From positions 20,973,797 to 21,037,796 of the forward strand of contig CM033114.1 of NCBI GenBank assembly GCA_019321725.1: a stretch of 64,000 bases of DNA, written 5' to 3'. Position 1 is the first letter of the stretch. Each line of letters starts with the position of its first letter. This DNA is from Paulownia fortunei (Eukaryota > Streptophyta > Magnoliopsida > Lamiales > Paulowniaceae). This document shows positions 11,902 through 22,800 of the stretch, one piece after another. Below the pieces are notes generated by a model. That model did no database searches, was not told the origin of the DNA, and saw nothing but the letters and a program-made list of their open reading frames with translations. Made by a program: the position numbers and the translations under genes.

Positions 11902-12563
11902 AATTGACCTAATGAAATTTACTAACTTCATCAAAAAACTAATGTGGAAATTTAATTTTACCCTTACAGTACTAGATAAATTTAAATATTAATAAAATTT
12001 TATATTTAAAGACTAGAATATACATTTAAAATAGATAAAATTTAAAGAAAATAGGTATATATATATACCAAAATTATTTTTTATTATTGGTAAAATATAA
12101 AAACTAATTAAAATTTATAAAAAGGGGTAAATTGAAAAAACATAATTTTGGTAATAAAATAGAAAATAAAATTTAGATAATATATATATATATATATATA
12201 TATTAAAGTTGAAAAAACATTCAAAACTTAAAAAAAATCCCCCCAATTAATTGACCTAATGGAATTTGCTGACTTCATCAAAAAACTAATGTGGAAGTTC
12301 AATTTTGCCACTGCACTACTAGATAAATTTAGAATATATATTTAAATTGATAAAATTTTAAGAAAATAGGTATATATATATATACCAAAATTATTTTTTA
12401 TTGTTTGTAAAATATAAAAACTAATTAAAATTTATAAAAAGGGGTAAATTGAAAAAACATAATTTTGGTAATAAAATAGAAAATAAAATTTAGATAATAT
12501 CTATATATATATATATATATATATATTTTAAAGTTGAAAAAACATACAAAACTTAAAAAAATT
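11902..12563. repeat. Tandem duplication, two units of about 347 and 315 bp
   Basis: The sequence from AATTGACCTAATGAAATTT at 11902 repeats from 12249. Each unit ends in an AT microsatellite followed by AAAGTTGAAAAAACAT. The AT repeats (about 12181-12203 and 12500-12527) differ in length and the rest is diverged. Confidence 0.85.
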
Positions 12564-12610
12564 AGAAAATTAAAAAAGATAAAAGAAAAAATTGCACTAT
12601 TCATCTTCTT

Positions 12611-12810
12611 CCTCAATTCCCCCCCCCCCCCCCCCGGCCCCCGCCCCCGCCCCCGCGCGGCAATCCCCTTCCTTTCCCCTGACCCCTCCTCTGCCGGCGC
12701 AATACCCCATTTTCCCCTACCACGAGTCCATCTCCCCTCCCCCTCCCTCGCCAACGCAAATTCCCCCCTCTTTCCCCGATCCAAACCCATCTCCTACCCC
12801 CTCCCCTCTG
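12611..12810. repeat. C-rich tract with a run of 17 C, G-quadruplex potential on the minus strand
   Basis: A run of 17 C (12619-12635) leads into CCCCCG repeats and a pyrimidine-rich stretch with many runs of four to six C, then a TATACA repeat. In DNA this AT-rich the composition is striking. ORFs across it encode only Pro/Gly/Arg low complexity and are rejected as genes. Confidence 0.85.
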
Positions 12811-13459
12811 CATATACATATACATATTTGTATATATTTATATATGTATATATATACATACACAAGATGAGATAAAGATAGTCTGAGAAGCATCTTGCAT
12901 TTATAATCTAATTAGTTGTGGGTTCGCCTCACCAGGCGAGTTGAGAAATCAATTACTATCATATTTTGATTAAAATATATATCTATATACACACACATTT
13001 GTTATTTTTTGGTTTTGTTTTTTTTTTTTTTAAACAAAAAAATTATAAATTATCGAATTATGATTGATGAGATGAACAGTTGATATTTATTTTGACTCGG
13101 GGAAGCAAAATTGTCTCTTTATATTATTTTTTCAACTTTTTTCTTTTAAATGAAAAAAAATTCTTAGGGGTAGTTTTTGACTTTTTGCAAACTCTATTAG
13201 TTTGACCAAATTTGCATTAGTAGAGTTGAGGCGTTTATAATTTAAAAAGTTAGTTGAATTATTTTTTAAATTTGACCAAATTTTAGAGAGAGTTTTTATA
13301 ATTTACCATTCACATTTATTATATATTGGTTTGTATTTGAAGTAATCCAAGAGCAATTACTACATTAGCTATTCTCTATGACACTATATAGAGGGGACGA
13401 CCTTCATTAGGCAAGTCTCGCTTCTTTAGTTAGTTTTCTTTTTTTTTTTTTTTGTTTTT

Positions 13460-13680
13460 TTTAAAAGAGTATATTGATTGATTTCTAATTCTGTTTCAAG
13501 TGAATCGATGATTAAGTACACCGTAAGTGTAAAATGTTTACCTACAGATTAAATTATCTCATTATATAAGTTTCTCTAGTTTTTTTATTTTTATTTTTAA
13601 ATAGGATATTAATTGATTCTCCATTCATAACAAACGAAGTCGTAGGCGCAAGTTGCTACCAACAAACAAACTTAACTGAT
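13460..13680. repeat. Two copies of a dispersed short repeat
   Basis: About 13466-13560 and 13600-13675 share the pattern TTTTAAA-AGNRTATTGATTGNTTCT, then a purine-rich word, then GTAGGYGCAAGTTGCTACCAAC. Related copies lie at about 20090-20175, 20760-20825 and 56360-56455. Function is unknown. Confidence 0.5.
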
Positions 13681-13690
13681 CAGGCTTCTC

Positions 13691-15339
13691 TTATTTGTGT
13701 TTTATTTTGTATAGAAAAAATAGGTTTGAACTAGAAATTTTTTTGTCCCATCCAACTGGCAAGGGCCTCCTGACAACAGGAATTACAAAAAGATCATGTT
13801 TCCTTCGAGCTGCAGCCCCAGAGACCTCGGTCATTTCCAGGTCTTCTGGTTTCATTCCATTAGGCAGAACCCAATCAAAATGGTAGAGAAACATAGCCAG
13901 TGGAAGCTCAACATTTGCTAGGCCAAATGAGATTCCGGGGCAAATCCTCCTTCCAGCGCCAAAAGGGATGTATTCGAAGCTATTCGCCCTGAAATCAACC
14001 AATTTTTCAAGAAATCTCTCTGGTTTTAAAGCTCTCTGCATCTTCCCAATACTTGGGGTCTCTTCCAATCGCCCACACATTCACCAGGACCCGAGTTTTT
14101 GCAGGTATTTCGTATCCGTTAATCTCACAGCGCTCTCTGCTTTCTCTTGGAAGCAAGAGAGGTGCTGGTGGGTGTATCCGGAGAGTTTCTTTGATGACCA
14201 TTTTGAGGTACTTCAGTTCATCAAAGTAAGATTCATTAACATGGTGTTTGCCATCGAAAACCTGTCTCACCTCATCTTGCGCCTTGTTAAGGACTCGGGG
14301 GTTCTTGAGCATTTCTACCATTGCCCAATCAACAACTATGGTTGATGTCTCTGTCCCAGCACCAAACATTTCCTGTTTTCACTGAAGCTGTTGAGTTTTC
14401 CGAACAAATGATGGGAAATTATTTGTGTGTTAATTAGAGTACTAACCACTAGAACAGATTTAATGTTGTCCGTAGTTAGTGGCAGTTCAAGTGATCCAGC
14501 ACCACCCTGGAGTTTCAAGAGTACATCTAGCAGATCTTCATGTTTTTCTCCCTCATTAATCTTTGCAGCATTGGCTCGTTTGCGCTCCTCAATGATGTTC
14601 CCAATTATCCTGTCTGATTGATGATGCAGCTTTTCAATCTTCCTCTTCGACCTGCTGATCAGATGAAAGAATTTGATGGAAGGATAGACATCAACCATAT
14701 GAAAGACTGAGAAAAACTTAACAGATTCTTTGACTGTGGCTATGAATGTAGCTTTGTCATTGGTCTTCTTCCCAAGGGCTGCCCTGGCCATGATATCATT
14801 ATTTGTCATGCTAAGTTTTTCTGTCAAATTGATCGGTGATCCTGCTTGCAGAGCTATCCATTTGCAGAGATCTGAAACTTCTTCCTCTCTTATGGTCCGG
14901 AATGATTGCACACGCTTGGCGCTCAAGAGCTCTAGTGTGCAGATCTTCCGCAGTTGTCTCCAGTATTCGCCGTATGGGGCGAATGCTACGTCTGTGTTTC
15001 CATAGCAACTAATCTCCGAGACAAGGAGCGAAGGCCTGGAGGCAAAGACGATATCATGTGTTTTCATGAACTGTTTTGCAATTTCAGCGAGGACACAATG
15101 ATATTGTCAACTTCACCAAGTTTCAGGTGCATCATGGGTCCATATTTCTTGGCCAAATCTCTTAGAGTATGGTGGGTTGGATCAGAACCAGCAAACAGGT
15201 GCAAGTTCCCAATCAACGGCAACTTCCTTGGCCCTGGAGGGCGATTCAACTTTGGCTTACGGGTTCCAAGTTTTTGAAGCATGAACACGAATACGAAAAA
15301 GGAAACAAGAAGGACGAAAGAGGAGAAGTCAAACTCCAT
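13691..15339 (-). pseudogene. Cytochrome P450, CYP71D-like, copy 2 (frameshifted pseudogene)
   Basis: Nearly identical to copy 3 and built the same way: exon 1 is 14447-15339, the intron 14373-14446 and exon 2 ends upstream at 13691. Compared with copies 1 and 3 it lacks one base near 15087 (residue about 85, just before the FMKTHD segment), has one extra T within 14023-14026 (between the ESFK and PERF codons), and lacks one base near 13737, which replaces the normal stop by a 12-residue tail. The first lesion alone removes most of the protein. Splice sites, PPGP, I-helix AGTETS, KETLR and the haem loop [10 protein letters not shown] are all still readable, so inactivation is recent. Sequencing or assembly error is the main alternative. 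Confidence 0.88.
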
Positions 15340-15620
15340 GAGGCTAATAAAAGAAGGGCGATCCTCAACAAGTATTATAGAGGTTTTGGGTTGGATGAGT
15401 TGCAGTTCATTCCATTCAGCCGATTTTATACTAGTCTAAGGGTTGGCAAGAGATGAATATTGCTTACATAAATCGTAATGTGAATGGCTGAAATGAAGGT
15501 CGGGCTACTCTACACGAATAGTTTTGTTAGATTAAAAGAGTTAGAAGATCATATAGTACAATATTGAAATATGCATGCTTGTGGTTTAAATATTCGCAAT
15601 TTTCTATTGTAATTTTGTAT
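15340..15620 (-). promoter_or_regulatory. Upstream region of P450 copy 2 with TATA box
   Basis: The minus strand has TATAAAA at 15424-15430, about 85 bp before the start codon at 15339. The conserved block at about 15497-15565 is shared with the other P450 copies. Confidence 0.6.
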
Positions 15621-15639
15621 TGTATCTGATATTGCGTAT

Positions 15640-15864
15640 CATGTATGCACGCTATGTATGTAAACCTGACCACGGTTCAGAAATCGTCGGTTACGGTTCG
15701 AAACTGCCGGTTCCACGGTTCGAAAAAGTCCTGACCTTTGATTGTAACTGGCTTGCCGGTTACGGTCTGGGTTCCGGAATTCGCCCGTCGGTTCCGACTC
15801 TTGATTTTTTTTTTTTTTTTACTTATATTTTAAAAGATTGCAACTTTTTAACTAACCATGAGGC
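15640..15864. other. Breakpoint filler between duplication units
   Basis: About 220 bp rich in GGTTCGG / CGGTTACGG / CCGGTTCC words, ending in a T17 run, found nowhere else in the window. It lies between the promoter of copy 2 and the truncated P450 start. Such GGTTCC-rich ends occur in some plant hAT elements, but no inverted partner is seen here. The ORF across 15620-15961 is not considered a gene. Confidence 0.5.
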
Positions 15865-15925
15865 GCATGCACACGAATACGAAAAAGGAAACAAGAACGA
15901 CGAAAGAGGAGAACTCAAACTCCAT
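15865..15925 (-). pseudogene. Truncated P450 exon-1 start (breakpoint remnant)
   Basis: Reading leftwards from the ATG at 15925, the first 18 codons match those of copy 1 ([18 protein letters not shown]) and then the homology ends abruptly. The upstream flank 15926-16190 matches the copy 1 promoter rather than that of copies 2 and 3. This is therefore the left end of the duplicated block, carrying only the start of the copy 1 gene. Confidence 0.9.
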
Positions 15926-17148
15926 GAGGCTAATGAAGAAGGGGCAATCCCCAAGACGTAATTTAGATGTTTTGGGTTGGAGAGTTGCAGTTCATTCTAT
16001 TCAGCAGTTTTCATACAAATCTAAGCCCTTGTAAGACATTGACAATTATTACACATAATAATTCGTAATGTGAATGGTGAAATGAAAGTCGGGCTACTCT
16101 ACACGAATAGGTTTGTCAGATTACTTGAGCTAGAAGATCATACCGTAAAATAGTGAAAAATTTATGCTTTTATTTATTGTTTAGATAACTTCAAGTCAAA
16201 GAAATAGTGGCCAAATTGGTTGTGTTGGTAAGTTGTGAGATGGATTGTGCTTATACAAGGGCTTGAAATTATAACTCAAATTTGTTATTTCTCCTGATGG
16301 AATCACAATTAAAATATGACACTTGAATTGCAATATATAAGGTAGTCAGGAATCTTTATATGTTATATTATCTACATTAACAAATTTCAAATTTTAAAAT
16401 TGTTTAATAATTAGTAGTCCCTAAATTGGTTTTTCTTTCCCTTTCATAAGTTTGTAATTGTTATAATTTTACCTTATTTGGTCCATATATATATATATAT
16501 GTTTATATAATCCTATATATCTTTTTATTTTCAAAAGAAAACAACTATAAATAATCACTTGGTTATTATACCAATATTGTGAATCAATAGTTTATTTAAT
16601 TATTTTTATCATAGCAACATGAAAAATAGACACATTTTTATGGTGTAAAGGTTGTCTAAAACATTAGCACTTTGATCCTCCCAAAACTTTAGTTCGGGAT
16701 GGTCGTTATAATTTTGAGAACCATGACAAACGCTCGATACTACAATTTTTAACCCAATTTTTTTTACTATTTGATTGAGTATCTCTCACATTTTTTAGCT
16801 CAACAAGGCTTTATCATCTGTCATTTGATCACTATCTAAAGTATATATATCTTTAGAAATGTTGCTAAAAACAGAATAAAATAAATTTGATATGCCATCA
16901 GAAAAGATAAAGGATTGTTGCTTGATAGCAGCTTCAAACAATTATATTACAGAACGACGGGCAATTTAATGGCAAACACATTTTTTCTATTTTATTCCAT
17001 ATATAGTTCTTATCAACCTCAAACCTAAACTCTGATGACTGATCCATTTGAGAATAATAGACATTCTTCATTTTCACCAAGAAAAAAAATATTGAAATCC
17101 CAAAGGGCTAATCTAAAAATAGGAAACTTATCCCTTTAGACTTAAAAA
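15926..17148. other. Duplicated P450 promoter and spacer, unit 2, left part
   Basis: Collinear with 7313-8499, including the same orphan promoter block (16088-16150). It differs by small indels, a longer AT repeat at about 16486-16502 and an extra stretch at about 16745-16840. No gene is present. Confidence 0.8.
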
Positions 17149-17647
17149 TAGCGGTGTTATTAGTTCGATAAATCGATCGAATCGAATCAAAATTGAAAAT
17201 TCATTTATACCGAAGCCCGAACAAAAAAAATGGTTTGTTATTTGGTTTTAATTTTTATGAAGAATTTGGTATTTGGTTCGGTTTTGGTTTATCGAACTGT
17301 ATAGAATACTAAATTATTATATTTGTGTAATTTTATATTTAATTTTTATAGACATATTCTTATATCTATTATTTGTTTTTATACTATTTTTTATTTTTAT
17401 TTACCAAAAATAAAAATATAATTATGATTTTAGTATTTACTTATGTAATATTTTTTTAATTTCTAAAGAAAACTCAATTAACCTAAATATTGAATCGAAA
17501 TATGAAAAAATTCAATTAAACTAAATATAAAAACAAATTTGATAATAACAGAATTGAAGCATGTAATTCCACTCGATATTTAGTATGATATTTTGACATA
17601 GCGAAAAATTTGATTCAATTGATTCGTTTTAACATTGAATACCCCTA
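17149..17647. mobile_element. hAT-type MITE, copy in unit 2
   Basis: Same element and same insertion point as 8500-8999, carried along by the segmental duplication. Confidence 0.7.
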
Positions 17648-19399
17648 CCTAAAAGACACATAATTGCCAGATCAAAGAGTCTTGCTTCTTACTAGCTAGC
17701 CTAGATAACCTTACAAATTCTTTCCAACTCCCCAATAGAAAGCCAGGTTCTGATGTTAATAAGAGTGAGCAGTAGATCTTCACAAAGCCACAGTGCTGAT
17801 GGCTCTTTTTTTATTTCACAATATTTTTTTATTAATTAAACATTTGTAAAATTTAAATATTAAATGTATATATGCTTGGAAAAAACTAGCAAATAATTTT
17901 ATTTGGTGCATATGTTATAAGTTTTCCTTTCCCTTTTGTTCTTATTTGCAATATATCTTTACTATGTCATAATATTGCGCACTAATGTTCATATAATCAA
18001 AACCTCCTTTTTAGGGTTTGTTCAACTTGGCTTTGAATAACAACTTAGGGTTAGTTGAGCCTGAGCCTCTCTTGGCTGTGAACAGCAATTTAGGTTTATT
18101 TCAGTCTTAACTGTCATTGAATGAAATTCACTTAATTACAACATTGTGGCATGCAATCAATATCATGTTGAAATAAAATGAGAATATACAAGAGAAGATT
18201 ATAATAGTTAATTGTTAATAGTTGTATACAAGTTGGGATTTGTAGATTGTTGATTGATGAGCGTTAGTTCCCTACTAATTAATTGATATTATAATGTAAT
18301 TTACCATTTCACATAAAAAATAAAAATAAAAAAAGGAGATGGAGTTGTCAAAAAGCTATCAATAAAAATAGAGGATTAACATTTAATAAATGACACCATA
18401 GGGATCACCCTTCGAGAATGAGGTTAGAAAGATGGGTTAATAGTCCAATTTAATATTAATTTTTTGTTATTATCAAACTATTAATTATAGTTAATTATGG
18501 TGAAATTGGTTTAGAAATTTAATTTTTACTAAAATTTGATCAATTATTAAAGTGGGTATTGTTTAACAATCAGGAAAAATTTTCGAGTTAACGTAATTTA
18601 TTCCTCGAGAAGATAGATGTAGTATACTTAATTGCTTAAAATTAATTTGAAATGAATGAAAAAATAAAACAAAAAATGAGCCACTTGAAATAATGTATGT
18701 TGAATTAAAAAATGGTGGGAAGAAAGACGTCTATCCCATAAAATTAAAAAGAGTTTATAACATTTAATATTCTCTAAGTTTGACACTTGAATTTGGACTC
18801 CAAGGAGTATTAATAGTCTTTAGAAGGGGTAGGATCTATATACTAGTGGGTTTCGATCAAAGCCACACTCGCGGCCTGGCTGGGCATGGGCTTGATAAAC
18901 TAAAATGTCTTTATAATTTGCACCGATCCTATGAAATGGTTATTAGTCAGTGCCACTATTTGTGCCCTGTTAAATACAATTTTTCAATAATTGTAAATAG
19001 GCACATTCGATTGTATAATCATTCATTCTTATTAATCCTATACTTCTTTTCTCACTTTTTAATATTTCTAAGATAATTCAAAACTTTTATAGATTTAGTT
19101 CTTGAGATTTGTAGTGCAACTATAAGTGGCCATTAAATCTTTGGAGATGAATGTCGAAACTCTCAATATTGGTGATAATAGATAAATCGTTGGTATTATT
19201 AGTCGTTGCCCCAATCACTACTCATATAGGGAAATTGAAAAAAAAAAATTCGATATGAGTTGCAAGAGATGATAGTAAAATATGTATTTCTTATCTTACT
19301 ATGTTGAATCTGGTGAGATTCTTAAGTGAGGATGCTCCTAATGTGGAGGAGGAAAAAAAAAATTCTTATAAAAAGCAGCATTAGATCCATAGAGTCATA
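17648..19399. other. Duplicated P450 spacer, unit 2, right part
   Basis: Collinear with 9000-10830. Unit 2 has a few extra stretches (about 17690-17725 and 18385-18415) and lacks about 150 bp corresponding to 10450-10600 in unit 1. I see no gene. The ORF at 18780-19076 is not supported. Confidence 0.7.
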
Positions 19400-19735
19400 G
19401 TTAAATTTCTATGTAGAAACTACATTTTCAATGGCCTCGAAAAATATACTATACAATTTGTATAGTTCGGTCAAATCTCCAAAAACACTATGAAAATCAC
19501 TCGAAAAAAAGTACATGATAGAGGAGCAGGCTTGAAGAAATTTATGGTTGAAAAATTTATGGACTTCAAATATATTGACTCCAACGATAGCAATGAGTCA
19601 AACTCAAGACTACAAATCATTTTAGACGAGTTACATGCAAAAGACACGAAACTCAGTGAATCTTTTAAGATAGGAACTATGATCAAGAAACTACCACATT
19701 CATTGAAGAATTTCAAGAATTGTCTCTTCATATTG
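19400..19735 (+). pseudogene. Decayed Ty1-copia gag fragment, unit 2, cut short
   Basis: Equivalent of 10820-11150. The gag-like reading (KFMVEKFMDFK ... LKNFKN) ends abruptly at about 19728, where the sequence jumps to DNA matching unit 1 from about 13113. This end is a deletion junction. Confidence 0.75.
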
Positions 19736-20887
19736 TTTTAAATTTCAGCTTTTTTCTTTTAAATGAAAACAAATTCTCAAGGGTAGTTTTGACTTTTTGC
19801 AAACTCTATTAGTTTGACCAAATTTTCATTAGTCAAGTTGAGACATTTGTAATTTTAAAAGTTAATTGAATTTTTTTTTATAATTAGACCTAATTTTAGA
19901 AATAATTTTTAAAATTTGCCATTCGCACTTATCATATATTGGTTTGTATTTGAAGTAATCCAAGAGCAATTACTACATTAGCTATTCTCTATGACACTGT
20001 ATAGGGGGATCGACCTTCATCAGGCAAGTCTCGGCTCTCTAGTTAGTTTTCTTTTTCCTTTTTTTGTTTTGTTTGTGTTTTTTTTAGAAGAAGGGCATTG
20101 ATTGGTTTTCCAAATCTTCTTTAAGTGACTCGATGACCATCTAAACCATAGGTGTAGAATGCTTACCAAGAGATTAAATTATCTCATTATATAAGTTTCT
20201 CTTGTTTTTTTTATTTTTTTTTAAAAGAGTGTAAGCAATTTATAATCGTATATAAATAATAATTGAATAAATATTACTTCAGCAGTGAAAATTCGTTTGA
20301 TTCACGGATGAACAGCTCGCCTACAAGCCTCCCAATAATGTCACATCAGTCTTTCTCGCTTCAATAAATACTACTAGAGCATTCACTAAATTTCTAACTA
20401 CACACCTTAAACCCGTGGAGATTTCTAAGTTTTTGATAATGCTCCAAGAATAAATGTAAAGAGAATTCGCTCCAGTAAATACTATTAGAGCATTTACTAA
20501 ATTTCTAACTACACACTTTAAACCCGTGAGATTTCTAAATTTTTGATAATACTCCAAAAATAAACGTAGAGAGAATATGGAGGAGAGATAATATTTTTCT
20601 ATTAGTTAAATTACTTATTATTGTTATATCTTATAGTGGTAGGAAGAGATAACAAAAAAGATTCTCTCTATCCCTATCACTCTTTGACTTCGATTAGGAG
20701 ATGTTTCTTGATAATCATCATCTTTATTCAAAATAAAATTATAAAATGCATCAATAAAAAGAATATTGATTGATTCTACACCCACGACCAAAGATAATGT
20801 AGGTGCAAGTTGGTATCAACAAACAAACTTAACTGATCAGGCTTCTCATATTTGTGTTTTATTGTGTATAGAAAAAATAGGTTTGAA
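19736..20887. other. Unit-2 spacer before P450 copy 3, with a unit-specific insertion
   Basis: 19736-20222 matches 13121-13590. About 20225-20755 has no counterpart in unit 1. 20756-20887 again matches unit 1 up to the P450 stop codon region. The reading frame at 20321-20557 lies in a tandem repeat and is not considered a gene. Confidence 0.65.
20360..20580. repeat. Two tandem units of about 110 bp inside the unit-2 insertion
   Basis: The words TAAATACTA.TAGAGCATT, CTAAATTTCTAACTACACAC and TTAAACCCGTG occur in the same order twice, from about 20364 and about 20475. Confidence 0.8.
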
Positions 20888-22494
20888 CTAGAAATTTTCT
20901 TTGTCCCATCCAACTGGCAAGGGCCTCCTGACAACAGGAATTACAAAAAGATTATGTTTCCTTCGAGCTGCAGCCCCAGAGACCTCGGTCATTTCCAAAT
21001 CTTCTGGTTTCATTCCATTAGGCAGAACCCAATCAAAATGGTAGAGAAACATAGCCAGTGGGAGCTCAACATTTGCTAGGCCAAATGAGATTCCAGGGCA
21101 AATCCTCCTTCCAGCGCCAAAAGGGATGTATTCGAAGCTATTCGCCCTGAAATCAACCGATTTTTCAAGAAATCTCTCTGGTTTAAAGCTCTCTGCATCC
21201 TCCCAATACTTGGGGTCTCTTCCAATCGCCCACGTATTCACCAGGACCCGAGTTTTTGCAGGTATTTCGTATCGGTTAATCTCACAACGCTCTCTGCTTT
21301 CTCTTGGAATCAAAGGTGCTGGAGGGTGTATCCGGAGAGTTTCTTTGATGACCAGTTTCAGGTACTTCAGTTCATCAAAGTAAGATTCATTGACATGCTG
21401 TTTGCCATCGAAAACCTGTCTCACCTCATCTTGCGCCTTGTTAAGGACTCGGGGGCTCTTGAGCATTTCTACCATTGCCCAATCAACAACTATGGTTGAT
21501 GTCTCTGTCCCAGCACCAAACATTTCCTGTTTTCACTGAAGCTGTTAAGTTTTCCGAACAAATGATGGGAAATTATTTGTGTGTTAATTAGAGTACTAAC
21601 CACTAGAACAGATTTAATGTTGTCCGTAGTTAGTGGCAGTTCAAGTGATCCAGCACCACCCTGGAGTTTCAAGAGTACATCTAGCAGATCTTCATGTTTT
21701 TCTCCCTCATTAATCTTTGCAGCATTGGCTCGTTTGCGCTCCTCAATGATGTTCCCAATTATCCTGTCTGATTGATGATGCAGCTTTTCAATCTTCCTCT
21801 TCGACCTGCTGATCAGATGAAAGAATTTGATGGAAGGATAGACATCAACCATATGAAAGACTGAGAAAAACTTAACAGATTCTTTGACTGTGGCTATGAA
21901 TGTAGCTTTGTCATTGGTCTTCTTCCCAAGGGCTGCCCTGGCCATGATATCATTATTTGTCATGCTAAGTTTTTCTGTCAAATTGATCGGTGATCCTGCT
22001 TGCAGAGCTATCCATTTGCAGAGATCTGAAACTTCTTCCTCTCTTATGGTCCGGAATGATTGCACACGCTTGGCGCTCAAGAGCTCTAGTGTGCAGATCT
22101 TCCGCAGTTGTCTCCAGTATTCGCCGTATGGGGCGAATGCTACGTCTGTGTTTCCATAGCAACTAATCTCCGAGACAAGGAGCGAAGGCCTGGAGGCAAA
22201 GACGATATCATGTGTTTTCATGAACTGTTTTGCAATTTCAGCCGAGGACACAATGATATTGTCAACTTCACCAAGTTTCAGGTGCATCATGGGTCCATAT
22301 TTCTTGGCCAAATCTCTTAGAGTATGGTGGGTTGGATCAGAACCAGCAAACAGGTGCAAGTTCCCAATCAACGGCAACTTCCTTGGCCCTGGAGGGAGAT
22401 TCAACTTTGGCTTACGGGTTCCAAGTTTTTGAAGCATGAACACGAACACGAAAAAGGAAACAAGAAGGACGAAAGAGGAGAACTCAAACTCCAT
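20888..22494 (-). CDS. Cytochrome P450, CYP71D-like, copy 3 (intact, two exons)
   Basis: Exon 1 is 21601-22494, exon 2 is 20888-21526, with a 74-bp phase-0 GT-AG intron. The 510-residue product has an N-terminal hydrophobic anchor, PPGP (34-37), I-helix AGTETS, KETLR, PERF and haem loop [10 protein letters not shown] with ligand Cys441. It therefore has all the parts of an active microsomal P450. The substrate is unknown; the closest relatives by eye are CYP71D-type terpenoid or flavonoid oxidases. It differs from copy 1 along its whole length, notably Thr-Glu for Val-Asp in the I-helix and one residue fewer after the ExxR helix (APLIPRE versus APLLLPRE). Against copy 2 it is almost identical, with the copy 2 indels absent. 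Confidence 0.93.
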
Positions 22495-22800
22495 GAGGCT
22501 AATAAAAGAAGGGCGATCCTCAACAAGTATTAAAGATGTTTTGGGTTGGATGAGTTGCAGTTCGTTCCATTCAGCAGATTTTATACTAGTGTAAGGGATG
22601 GTAAGAGATGAATATTGCTTACATAAATCGTAATGTGAATGGCTGAAATGAAGGTCGGGCTACTCTACACGAATAGTTTTGTTAGATTAAAAGAGCTAGA
22701 AGATCATATAGTATAATATTGAAATTTGCATGCTCGTATTTAAGGTTTAGATATTCCTCGTATTGTGGATTTTTTAATGTAATTTTGTATTGTATGTTAT
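22495..22800 (-). promoter_or_regulatory. Upstream region of P450 copy 3 with TATA box
   Basis: The minus strand carries TATAAAA at 22579-22585, about 85 bp before the start codon at 22494, as in copy 2. The conserved upstream block lies at about 22651-22720. Confidence 0.6.

Larger units (their letters stand above)
11421..13690. other. Unit-1 spacer between gag relic and P450 copy 2
   Basis: Non-coding. About 11150-13110 is missing from unit 2. It includes a tandem duplication (11902-12563), a C-rich tract (12611-12810) and AT microsatellites. From about 13113 the sequence is again collinear with unit 2 (19728 onwards). ORFs called through the C-rich and AT-repeat tracts are composition artefacts. 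Confidence 0.6.

Noticed and set aside
12425..12875. Several overlapping ORFs on both strands rich in Pro, Gly, Arg and Tyr-Ile
   Set aside because: They arise from the C-rich tract and AT/TATACA repeats. They have no domain, no splice context, and overlap each other on both strands.
12910..12945. GGTTCGCCTC...GGCGAGTTGAG, resembling a tRNA T-arm
   Set aside because: No acceptor stem, anticodon arm or correct spacing around it.
20321..20557. Minus-strand ORF with an internal protein repeat (CVVRNLVNAL)
   Set aside because: The repeat simply mirrors a 110-bp DNA tandem duplication in a unit-specific insertion. There is no family match.
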